From: Streptomyces sp. M41(2017)
GTDB taxonomy: Bacteria; Actinomycetota; Actinomycetes; Streptomycetales; Streptomycetaceae
DNA: 64,000 bases
Direction: 5' to 3'
NCBI RefSeq assembly: GCF_002078175.1
Contig: NZ_MWFK01000002.1
Span: 248,001 to 312,000 of the forward strand
Each line of letters opens with the position of its first letter. The stretch's first letter is position 1. The notes below the pieces were generated by a model. The model had not been told where the DNA came from, did no database searches, and worked only from the letters and a program-made list of their open reading frames with translations. This document shows, piece by piece, positions 18,253-25,660 of the stretch. A program made the translations under genes and the position numbers.

Positions 18253-18604
18253 TCCGACGACTGACGACCTCCGCGGCAGCCGTGACTGTCCTTGCCGGCG
18301 GGCTGAGGCCCCGGCTGCTTCGGCCGCCGTTCCTGCCCGGTCCGGGGCGGCCTGTACGACCACGTACACGGTCACGGGGCGGACGGTCGGCGTGCGGCGT
18401 CCCGCGTGGAACGAGGGCCCAGTGGCCCGGCCCGACAGCCCGGTCGACCCATAACTGCACCGCGGCGACGTCCTCGCCTCCTGCACCGCCGCGGTCGCCC
18501 GGACACCGAGCGGCCCCGCTTACCGCAAGTGCGGCCGCACCGGCTCAACCTGGCGCGTGGTCCAAGGCGGACAGATCCCCGCCACCTGCCTCCGCCGGAC
18601 CTGA
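18249..18604 (+). pseudogene. broken secreted SH3-like protein gene
   Basis: The N-terminal frame gives a signal-peptide-like segment (RRLTTSAAAVTVLAGGL). Near 18300 the coherent reading shifts frame: APAASAAVPA leads to TYTVTGRTVGVRRPAW, is cut by an in-frame TAA at 18452, and resumes as LHRGDVLASCTAAV, GPAYRKCGR and WRVVQGGQIPATCLRRT to TGA at 18602. The layout is that of a small secreted SH3b-like protein with paired cysteines. One frameshift plus one nonsense codon make it a pseudogene. Confidence 0.6.
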
Positions 18605-18664
18605 CCTCTCGACCCCAAGCCGGAGCCTCGGTGAGCCGGTCGCCCTCGGCGGCCAACAGGAACG

Positions 18665-18702
18665 GTCTGGTCCGTCACCACGGGGGGAGCGACGGACCAG
18701 AC
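18665..18702. terminator. 12-bp bidirectional hairpin
   Basis: GTCTGGTCCGTC (18665-18676) pairs with 18691-18702 over a 14-nt loop, between the broken plus-strand gene and the convergent minus-strand gene ending at 18760. Confidence 0.65.
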
Positions 18703-18759
18703 GCACGGCCCACGATGGCACAACTCCAGCTTCCACGGCGCGGCTTCGCTCCTCAGGCC

Positions 18760-19371
18760 TCAGGAGGAGGGGCTCCAGCGGCCGAAGCGGGCCAGCAACG
18801 CCCGCGCCCCGCTCTCGTCCAGGCCCAGCGCCGCGGCGGCCTGCCCGGGGTCGGCGTCCCTGCGGGCATCACGGGCCGGCCAGTACGCGGTCTGCGCCGC
18901 GAGGACCTCCAGATGCCGCGCGGCGCGGATCGCCGCCAGCGGCGACGACTTCGCCAGCTTCTCCACCTCGACCTCCAACTGCTCCAGCAGGACCGTGACG
19001 GCTTCCGGGAGCGGCACGGCCGAGCGCTCCACGTCTACGGTGTGCGCGTCCCAGTCCCGCATACACGTGTCCGCCGCACCCGCCCCCGCCGTCTGGAGGT
19101 CCTGGTCGCCGATCTCCTCCCCGTCCAGTCGTTGCTCGGGCCCGTTCCAGCCGCAGGAGCACACCGCGCGCAGCGCGGCCGTGCGCGGGCCCTGCCGGGG
19201 GCGGCCGTCGTAGACGCTCCACTGCGACACCGCCTGGCCGCCACCACCCGAGCTTGCATCGAAGTAGACGGGCCGCGGCACCGTCCCGTCGTCCAGGACC
19301 ACGCCGACCGCCCCGGTGTGACAGGACCCGAACTCCTCCGTCGTCCACGTCTCCCGCTCGCCATCCCCCAC
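18760..19371 (-). CDS. hypothetical protein
   Basis: A 203-residue soluble protein. An N-terminal beta-rich part (CHTGAVGVVLDDGTVPRPVY) is followed by CSCGWNGP, an amphipathic helical region (EAVTVLLEQLEVEVEKLAKS) and a C-terminal helix-turn-helix-like segment (PGQAAAALGLDESGARALLA). A second copy of its 5' end lies at 27160-27287. GTG at 19371 follows a purine-rich GGGAAGGGG. Function unknown; the end suggests nucleic-acid binding but weakly. Confidence 0.65.
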   Translation of the reverse strand: MGDGERETWTTEEFGSCHTGAVGVVLDDGTVPRPVYFDASSGGGGQAVSQWSVYDGRPRQGPRTAALRAVCSCGWNGPEQRLDGEEIGDQDLQTAGAGAADTCMRDWDAHTVDVERSAVPLPEAVTVLLEQLEVEVEKLAKSSPLAAIRAARHLEVLAAQTAYWPARDARRDADPGQAAAALGLDESGARALLARFGRWSPSS

Positions 19372-19566
19372 AGCCCCGCCCCTTCCCAACCGCGTCGCGC
19401 CGCCATGCCCGCGGCGCCGAACACGACCATGCCGCAGCCACGGCAGGTCGCACGCCGGAATCACCGAAGAGGTGAACCAGCTCCGCGGCACCTGAAGGCC
19501 TGGCGCGCTGGTACGGGGGCACGCGGGCTCAGACGCAGTTGCTCACACCGCGGGGAAAGAAGGGCC

Positions 19567-19704
19567 ATGACCAGCAGCGAGTGGATTGTGACGGCAGTGG
19601 GCGGACGGGCGCCGGACTTCGTCCCGACGTGGGTGCAGGTGCTGCTCTTCGCTGTGCCGATGGCGATCGTCGCCGTGGTGATGTACCGGCGCAGCAAGTC
19701 CTAG
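19567..19704 (+). CDS. 45-residue membrane protein
   Basis: Short gene starting at ATG 19567 with AAGGG just upstream. It encodes one hydrophobic helix (VQVLLFAVPMAIVAVVMY) ending in RRSKS. Function unknown. Confidence 0.5.
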   Translation: MTSSEWIVTAVGGRAPDFVPTWVQVLLFAVPMAIVAVVMYRRSKS

Positions 19705-19940
19705 CCCGAGATCGTGACTGCTGCGGACCGTGCCCGCGCCCGTCTTATCCGCTTGGCCACGGGAGTCGCGCTGCTGTGAGGCCTCGTGTCGAGCCGTCGT
19801 ACGGAAGTTCGCTTGCCTCGAACGTCTTGTGACACACCGGCTACGACTGTCACGGTCTGGTCTGCAACTACGCGGAACAACCTGGCGATGAGGGTGACCG
19901 GCCCATGATCGTCTCCTTCCGATCATCGAGGGGGATTCTC

Positions 19941-20186
19941 ATGCTCACCACCTTCCGCGGCGTCGTGGCCGCAGCCGTTATGGCCGGCGCGCTGCTGACA
20001 CCGGTGGCCGTCGCGACCGATGCCGTCGCGGCCTCGTGCGCCCGGCACACCACCGGCGTCTGCAAGGCCAACTCCTCCCACCCGCGCGGCGCGACCGCGA
20101 AGTGCAAGGACAACAGCTACTCCTACAGCGCCCACTTCCGCGGCACCTGTTCCCACCACCGCGGCGTCAAGTACTGGTACCGGTAG
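19941..20186 (+). CDS. secreted DUF3761 protein
   Basis: An 81-residue secreted protein with a signal peptide (MLTTFRGVVAAAVMAGALL, then TPVAVATDAVA) and a short DUF3761 domain: CKDNSYSYSAHFRGTCSHHR followed by GVKYWY. Four conserved cysteines are seen. ATG at 19941 follows GAGGGGG. The family is common in actinomycetes and of unknown function. A very strong terminator follows. Confidence 0.82.
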   Translation: MLTTFRGVVAAAVMAGALLTPVAVATDAVAASCARHTTGVCKANSSHPRGATAKCKDNSYSYSAHFRGTCSHHRGVKYWYR

Positions 20187-20244
20187 TCAGGCACGCGCTG
20201 TGGCGCCGTCCGACCGTGGACGGCGCCGCAGCGCGTTGCGCTTC

Positions 20245-20296
20245 GCACCGCAGACCAGGCCGCGCCCCCGCCGGGGCGCGGCCTGGTCTGCGGTGC
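20245..20296. terminator. 24-bp perfect bidirectional terminator
   Basis: 20245-20268 pairs perfectly with 20273-20296 over a 4-nt loop, between the convergent DUF3761 gene and the NmrA-like remnant. Confidence 0.85.
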
Positions 20297-20302
20297 TGAG
20301 GG

Positions 20303-20794
20303 TCAGGCGGCCTTGTATTCGAGTTCGAACAGGGCGCGGTGTTCGTTGATGAACTCTTCGACGGTGGCGAGACGCTCGCCGATGATGGTGGGGGCGTCGT
20401 CGCTGATGCCCGCCAGGCGGCCTTCCTGCTGGTCGATGGTGACGGCCTCGAAGTGCTTGAGCTTGGGCAGGTCGTCGCCGATGCCGATGAGGTGGAGGAA
20501 GGTCGACACGGTGACGTGCTCGAACTCCAGGTCCTTGCCCAGGACGCGGCTGACTTCGGCTGCGAGCTCCTCGTGGCTGTACTCCGCCGGGCCGGTCAGG
20601 ACGTAGGTCTGGCCGGCGTGCTTGGCCGGGTCGGTGAAGATCTTGGCTGCGGTGAGCGAGATGTCGCGGCCGGCGATGGGGGCGAAGCGGCTGTCGGCGT
20701 CGAACGGCATGGCGTAGCGGCCGTAGCGGATCAGGCCCGAGATGTAGAGGAGCCACTGCATGAAGAAGGTGATCCGCAGGTGGGTGGTGGGGAC
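20303..20794 (-). pseudogene. 5'-truncated NmrA-like NAD(P)-binding protein
   Basis: The C-terminal two thirds of an atypical short-chain dehydrogenase (NmrA/HSCARG-like) are intact: THLRITFFMQWLLY, then FAPIAGRDISLTAAKIFTDP, GQTYVLTGPAEYSHEELA and the end. The N-terminal Rossmann segment with its GxxGxxG loop is absent. Upstream of about 20794 the frame runs into unrelated Arg/Pro-rich sequence. A deletion has removed the 5' part. Confidence 0.75.
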
Positions 20795-20904
20795 CCCCCG
20801 GGCCCTGTGTCTGGCCGGGCAGCGAGGCATACCTGGCGCAGCTGCCCCACGACACGATCCTGGTACGAGTGCACTGCCACTGCTGATGCCCCACAAAAGC
20901 TGTG

Positions 20905-21060
20905 CCAGAGCCCCTAGGGTTCAACGAAGCCAACCCGCAGCAGCGGATGGCGGCGGAGGATGTCCTGCTGGTAGTCAGCGAGCTCGCGACGAACGCCGTC
21001 AGAGCGGACCGTCACCTGGCGGTCATCAGCGGTCGCTGCGCGGGTAGTTGGCGGAGATGA
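20905..21060 (+). pseudogene. fragment of an RsbW-like ATP-binding protein
   Basis: A plus-strand frame reads QQRMAAEDVLLVVSELATNA followed by VRADRHLAVI and soon a stop. The VSELATNAV block is the N-box region of Streptomyces RsbW-type anti-sigma ATPases (HATPase_c). Neither the N-terminus nor the glycine-rich G1/G2 boxes remain. It abuts the truncated NmrA-like gene, so both were probably damaged by the same rearrangement. Confidence 0.6.
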
Positions 21061-21242
21061 AGCTGTGGTGGAGGTCGATGGCGGCTGCGTTGGTGGGGTT
21101 CGGTGTCATGGTGATGTTCTGGCGGCTGGTGCGGCATGAACCGTGGGGGGTGTCACTGCTCGCTGCCGGCTTCTGGGCGATCTCCTGGTCCTTGATCTTT
21201 TGGTGGTGGGCGCGGCGGCAGGCTGGGGAGCGACAGAAGTAG
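21057..21242 (+). CDS. small membrane protein
   Basis: A 61-residue protein with two hydrophobic helices (MAAALVGFGVMVMFWRLV; VSLLAAGFWAISWSLIFWWW) and a basic tail. ATG 21057 is preceded by GGCGGAG; a TTG three codons earlier is possible. Function unknown. Confidence 0.55.
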   Translation: MKLWWRSMAAALVGFGVMVMFWRLVRHEPWGVSLLAAGFWAISWSLIFWWWARRQAGERQK

Positions 21243-21264
21243 GCATGCGGGGTATGCGGCCCAG

Positions 21265-21510
21265 ATGAAGCTCACGAAAAGAACGCGGGATGTCCTGACT
21301 GTGGCGGCGCTCTACGTGGTTGTCGTGGTTGCCCTGCGCTTCTCAGGAAGCGGCATGGGCTGGTTGATGGCGTTGGTGATGGGCCTTGTTGTCACGCCGT
21401 TGGCGCTGTGGATGACGTGGCTGCGTCGGCATTTCACGCAGCGGGCGAGGGAGTTTGGCCGTCGGCACGGGTCGGCGGCGTGGCCAGAGGATCGTCACCG
21501 TCGCGGCTGA
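21265..21510 (+). CDS. small membrane protein
   Basis: An 81-residue protein with two membrane helices (VLTVAALYVVVVVALRF; GWLMALVMGLVVTPLALW) and a basic C-terminal cytoplasmic tail. It lies 22 bases after the preceding small membrane protein and probably forms an operon with it. Confidence 0.6.
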   Translation: MKLTKRTRDVLTVAALYVVVVVALRFSGSGMGWLMALVMGLVVTPLALWMTWLRRHFTQRAREFGRRHGSAAWPEDRHRRG

Positions 21511-22082
21511 TCGCGGTGAGCTGGACGGCCACTGGCCTCCTCCTGCGGCTCCCGCTCCTCCACTGACCGGACGACCGTGCCGTGCTCGCTGGGACAGTCC
21601 TCGGTATGTAGACGGAAGTGCGGGTAGGGGCCGGGCTCGATCCCTCCGTCCAGCCATCCAGCGAGCCATTCCTTGAGCGACAGTGTGGGGCCAGGGCACA
21701 GCATGTGTAGGGGTCCCAGTCCCAGATCCGTCCTTCCTCGGTCGTGAAGTCAACCAGCGTCCACATGGCGCACCACGGCCCATCAGCGGAGCGACGCCGG
21801 GCGGCTTCACCGGATTGAAGCCCATTAGCAGTGAGCCTCCATGATGTCCGGTTCGTCACTGAACCACTCGCCGTTGTCGGTCACCGACGGGACGGGCCAG
21901 CTACCGAACCCGCCGTCGGCGACCTCGAGATACAGGCGCCGCAGCAAAGGCGGAAACGCCATGCCCATACTGGCCTCACCGCATGCAACGTCTGCGGGTG
22001 AAGCGGGCGGCGGCAGGGCGCGGTCCAAGACGGCTGCCCGCACCGCCTCGATAAGTTCGTCGTCCGTCATGCTTTGCCCCAT
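21495..22082 (-). pseudogene. SMI1/KNR4-family gene with frameshifts
   Basis: Three frames together make one protein. First MTDDELIEAVRAAVLDRALP and FPPLLRRLYLEVADGGFG, ending at a stop at 21825. Then CAMWTLVDFTTEEGRIWDWD in a second frame, followed by LSLKEWLAGWLDGGIEPGPY in a third, joining near 21690. These blocks are typical of SMI1/KNR4 superfamily proteins, often immunity proteins of polymorphic toxins. At least two frameshifts are needed. The likely original start is ATG 22082 behind GAGG. Confidence 0.7.
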
Positions 22083-22198
22083 CGCCTCGTCTTGCGATGT
22101 GCTCCCCCGTGGGCGCGAACACGGCCCACGGTGGCAGATCCACGCCACTGCCGTGCACGACAACAGCCGGGCCGCCTCGGCCGTGTCAGTCCGGGTCC

Positions 22199-22771
22199 TC
22201 AGCGGAGTTCGACGGTGTACGAACTCCCGCTGAACTCCCAGCCGTCGGTGCCGGCGCCGATGTCGGAGACGATGATCTCGTCGATGAACAGGTCTTCGAG
22301 GTCGTCGTCACGCAGGTCTCCGGCGAGCCAGCGGGTCTCGATGTCGGTCCAGTCGCCGCGGCTGGCGTCGATCCGCAGGGGGGCGGCGCGGCGGTTGCCG
22401 CGTTCGCGTTCGTCCGCGCCGGTCTTGACCAGGCCGCTGATCTCGTACGTGCCGTTTTTGACGGTGTCGGTGAGGGGCTCGGCGGCCACGATGGCGACGT
22501 TTTCGTAGGCGGTGTGGATGAGGTCGCGGTAGCTGCGGCGCACGTTGTACTCGGGGTCCGACAGCCACTTGATCAGGGTCTCGGGGCGGACGTCGAGGCC
22601 GGCGGTATCGAGGGCTTCGTAGCCGCGGCGGGTGCCGGTGAGCTGGCTGAGCTGGGCGTGCCAGTGCTGGGCGTTGTAGGTGGACAGGCGGTGGCGTGGG
22701 GTGACCTGGGTGCGCAGGAGGTCGTTGAGGGCGGCGCCGAGGGAGCCTCCGCGGCCGGTGGGGCCGGCCAT
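22199..22771 (-). CDS. HTH-like, possibly terminal-protein-like partner of the 22771 gene
   Basis: A 190-residue soluble protein. Residues about 25-90 (LTGTRRGYEALDTAGLDVRP, then TLIKWLSDPEYNVRRSYRDL) look like a helix-turn-helix. The C-terminal half has GADERERGNRRAAPLRI and ends WEFSGSSYTVELR. Its ATG (22771) shares a base with the upstream stop (TGATG), so the two are translationally coupled. Size, domain order (HTH then an Arg-rich region and acidic C-terminus) and the coupled large gene recall the Tap-Tpg pair of linear Streptomyces replicons, but this is my inference. A plain transcriptional regulator is the alternative. A relic of a paralog lies at 15523. Confidence 0.5.
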   Translation of the reverse strand: MAGPTGRGGSLGAALNDLLRTQVTPRHRLSTYNAQHWHAQLSQLTGTRRGYEALDTAGLDVRPETLIKWLSDPEYNVRRSYRDLIHTAYENVAIVAAEPLTDTVKNGTYEISGLVKTGADERERGNRRAAPLRIDASRGDWTDIETRWLAGDLRDDDLEDLFIDEIIVSDIGAGTDGWEFSGSSYTVELR

Positions 22772-25341
22772 CAGTCGTCACCTTCCGGGATGAACGTGCC
22801 GGGCTGGATGAACTTGGCCTTCACTTCGCCGAACCCGGTCCCCACCCGGTACGTGTCGGGTGCGGTCTGGTCGGGGACCCAGAAGATCGCGGCGTCGACG
22901 TTGCGTAGGGCGATGAGGGTGTGGCCTGTCTGGACGGCTTTGAAGGCGCTGAACCAGTGGCGGACGGAGGCTTCGGCGACCATGCTCATGCGCCAGTCCG
23001 GCCGCCAGAACGGCGACCGCGATTCGGGCCGCTTTGGCCACAGCAGACGCAGGGCGATGGACAGGCGGGTCTTGTAGTTCTTGTACGGCTCTCCCCTGGC
23101 CTGGATCAGCTCCGTGCGGGCGTCCTTGGTGGCCTGGTAGAAGGGCTTGAACAGGGACTCGTTGGCCTTGCCCGTCCACGAATCGTGGATGGTCACCGGG
23201 TCGGTGAGGTGGCCGTCGCGGTGAAGGCGTTCGAGCATCTTGATGTGCGGGGTGGTCACCCATACCCGGCCCTGTTCGTCGGGCCGCTCCTCAAGGCGGC
23301 CGAGCGGGTGCGGCATGCCGGGGTAGTCCCACTCGGGGACAGTGATCTGGTAGATGCCAGCCTGGCTCTTGTCGAAGACATCCAGGGGACCGGTGTGCAG
23401 GAGCTTGTTCGGAGCGAGGGGGACCGCGGAACAGGCGGAGGGGAAGGAGCCGTTGCGGTCGATCAGGCACATCAGACCGTCGCCGAACGAGGCGGGCACG
23501 TCGAGCCGGTCGCGCCGCACCCGCTTGCCGTTGCGCTCGTGAGCGACGCGGGTACTGGTGACCTCGGGGTGGACCCAGCCGGGCTCACCGTCCATGTCCT
23601 CACTGACCAGCGGCCACGGCCCGGCCTCCCGGTCCTCGGTCCGGATGACCGGGATCGGATGCATCTTCGACCGCGCCACCGACTCCTTCAGGATCCGCAG
23701 GGCCGGGAAGACCGCGCCTTCCGGCTCGTCGTCCTCATCCCCCGGAACCAGACCGTCATCGTCATCCCGGCGCCCCGTATCGCCGTCCTCGGCGACAGGC
23801 GTGACGGCGCCCGCCGAAGCGGGAGCACCTGTCTGAGTCGCTGCGGAGGCGGGGGTGGGGGCGTTGAAGTCGTGCAGTGCGGCGGCGAGACGGCGGCCTT
23901 CGACGCTGTCGGGCGTCTGCAGGCCTGCCGCGGCCAGCTCCGCGAGCGGGGCGTGGAGGTCGTCGAGGTCCTTCACGTGCGCGTCGGCAAGTGCGGTGCG
24001 CAGCGCCGAGAGGAGACGGGTCGCTTCCGCGGGCAGTCCCTTGACGACGCCGGAGGTGAACGGCAGCGCCGCGTCCGCGAGTTCACGGTCCGCCGCAGTA
24101 CCCACGGTCTCCGGCAGCGCCTCGACGGCCGCGTCCGTACCGGTGGCAGCCGTGGGAGTGACCGGGGCGGGGCTGGGGCTGGGTGTGGGGGTGGTGTCGA
24201 GGAAGCGGGCGTGGGCGAGGTCGGGGCGCAGGCTGGTGGTGGCGATGATGCCCAGGTCGCGTTCGGCGACACTCACGCTCGTCACCTGCTGGCCCGCCGT
24301 GTTGGTGAGGGTGAGGACGACGTCGGCGTCCAGGAGGTTGACGACGGCCGGGTCGTCGGTGTCCAGTACCGCGAGGACCGGCACGTTCTGCGAGCGAGCC
24401 AGCTCCCGCAGGATCTGGCTGGCCTCCGACAGGTGCTCGCCGGAAAGCGGGAGGCGCGGATTGTGGGCCCGCTGCAGCCGGTCGACGACCACGAGGGCCA
24501 GATCGTCGGCAAGAGGCGCGGTGTCGGCGATGGCCTCGGCGGTCAGGTCGCTGCCATCGTCGATGAGCAGCGGCGCGTGACGCAGACGCTCGACCACTTC
24601 CTGCTCATCCCGGGTGAGGACGCCGGTCTTGAGGCGGGCGTAGTCACCGCCGGCCTCCGCGGCGATGATGCGGCGCGTGATGTCCGCGCTGCTCGGGCCT
24701 GAGGCGGCGTACAGGACACGAGAGTTGCGGACGAGCGTGGCGCGGGCGGCGGCGAGGCCGATCAGGCTGCCGCCCACCTGGGGTTCGGCTGCGACCAGGA
24801 CCAGGCGGCCCGGGTGCAGGCCACCGGTCGCCTCGTCCAGCCGCGCGAGCCCGAAGGAGAGGCCGGGGGCTGATCCGGTGGCGAGGACGGCGCCGATCGC
24901 GTCACCGAGGGTGGCGAGGCGGCGGCCGCGTTCACGGGTGGGAGTGGGCTGGCTGGGCACCGCGCCTCCTGCGGTTGCCGCGCCCTCGGGCGCGGCCGTG
25001 TCGGGTGAGAGGGCAAGCTCGTTGGGATCGGCGGGGAGCAGGACGGCGATCGGCGTACTGTTCCGGCGCAGGACCTGGGGCTCTCCCCCGGCCGCCCGAC
25101 TGATCAGGGTGCCGAACTCCTTCTGCGCCGCACTGAGCGGCCAGACGGGAAAGGCGCCGGTCTTCCGGGCAGCGGGGAACCGGTCCAGCGGGGCCAGCAG
25201 AACACGCTCGACCTGTTTGCCGCTCGACTTGTGGATCAGCGTGGTGATCCCTTCGTCTACGGCACTCTTGACCAGGCCGTAGAGATCCCTGCGGGCGTCA
25301 CTGGCCGACGTCGGCCTCGGCGCCCCTGGCGACTGGCTCAC
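22771..25341 (-). CDS. fusion: Phd/YefM-like, RecA/DnaB-like and PolB-like segments
   Basis: An 856-residue protein. Residues 11-55 and 70-105 are two Phd/YefM-like folds (SASDARRDLYGLVKSAVDEG; AQKEFGTLISRAAGGEPQVL). Residues about 145-380 resemble the DnaB/RadA ATPase: LDEATGGLHPGRLVLVAAEP is followed by QVGGS where a P-loop lysine is expected, and LALVVVDRLQRA resembles Walker B. After an acidic linker (515-545), the C-terminal region shows DRNGSFPSA (628-636), KTRLSIALRLL (756-766), RPDW (780-783), VDAAIF (815-820) and GTGFGEVKAK (834-843). Their order and spacing resemble motifs A, B and C of protein-primed family B DNA polymerases, but the second motif C aspartate is Ala818. The polymerase reading is inference; the coding call is firm. 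Confidence 0.55.
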   Translation of the reverse strand: MSQSPGAPRPTSASDARRDLYGLVKSAVDEGITTLIHKSSGKQVERVLLAPLDRFPAARKTGAFPVWPLSAAQKEFGTLISRAAGGEPQVLRRNSTPIAVLLPADPNELALSPDTAAPEGAATAGGAVPSQPTPTRERGRRLATLGDAIGAVLATGSAPGLSFGLARLDEATGGLHPGRLVLVAAEPQVGGSLIGLAAARATLVRNSRVLYAASGPSSADITRRIIAAEAGGDYARLKTGVLTRDEQEVVERLRHAPLLIDDGSDLTAEAIADTAPLADDLALVVVDRLQRAHNPRLPLSGEHLSEASQILRELARSQNVPVLAVLDTDDPAVVNLLDADVVLTLTNTAGQQVTSVSVAERDLGIIATTSLRPDLAHARFLDTTPTPSPSPAPVTPTAATGTDAAVEALPETVGTAADRELADAALPFTSGVVKGLPAEATRLLSALRTALADAHVKDLDDLHAPLAELAAAGLQTPDSVEGRRLAAALHDFNAPTPASAATQTGAPASAGAVTPVAEDGDTGRRDDDDGLVPGDEDDEPEGAVFPALRILKESVARSKMHPIPVIRTEDREAGPWPLVSEDMDGEPGWVHPEVTSTRVAHERNGKRVRRDRLDVPASFGDGLMCLIDRNGSFPSACSAVPLAPNKLLHTGPLDVFDKSQAGIYQITVPEWDYPGMPHPLGRLEERPDEQGRVWVTTPHIKMLERLHRDGHLTDPVTIHDSWTGKANESLFKPFYQATKDARTELIQARGEPYKNYKTRLSIALRLLWPKRPESRSPFWRPDWRMSMVAEASVRHWFSAFKAVQTGHTLIALRNVDAAIFWVPDQTAPDTYRVGTGFGEVKAKFIQPGTFIPEGDD

Positions 25342-25350
25342 TCACCCTCC

Positions 25351-25438
25351 CTGGTACTCAACTCCCCTACAGATTACCAGAATCAACACCACTACATAGG
25401 CAAAGTCACACACTTACTGGTCTCTACTCACTAACTGG
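25351..25438 (-). promoter_or_regulatory. AT-rich leader with repeated CCAGT motifs
   Basis: Upstream of the large fusion gene lies an unusually AT-rich stretch with CTGGTA/TACCAG inverted halves (25351-25356 and 25375-25380) and two direct repeats of the type [AT]CACT[TA]ACTGG ending at 25420 and 25438, exactly 18 bases apart. These could be operator or origin-like sites, perhaps for the partner HTH protein. Confidence 0.4.
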
Positions 25439-25459
25439 AAGTTCAGCACGCTCTGCGGG

Positions 25460-25493
25460 CGCCGGGGCGTCCACGGCTTGCTACGCCCCGGCG
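25460..25493. terminator. 11-bp hairpin
   Basis: CGCCGGGGCGT (25460-25470) pairs with 25483-25493 over a 12-nt loop in the divergent intergenic region; it may insulate the two genes. Confidence 0.4.
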
Positions 25494-25660
25494 TACGACC
25501 CGCACGCACTCCCCGCGTGCACCCCGCACCTCTCGCACCCGTCTGTACGCGCTCTGCCACGGTACGTAGCGTGTTCCCGTTCCTGTCGGGGCAGGTCAAC
25601 TCACCACCCAGCGGGTCCCGTTCGCGACGCGGCGGGCCTCCGGTGCGTCAGGGGGAAGCG

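Noticed and set aside
18406..19704. A 432-codon plus-strand frame
   Set aside because: Only its last 46 codons, with their own ATG, look real; the rest is a shadow of the minus-strand gene at 18760-19371.
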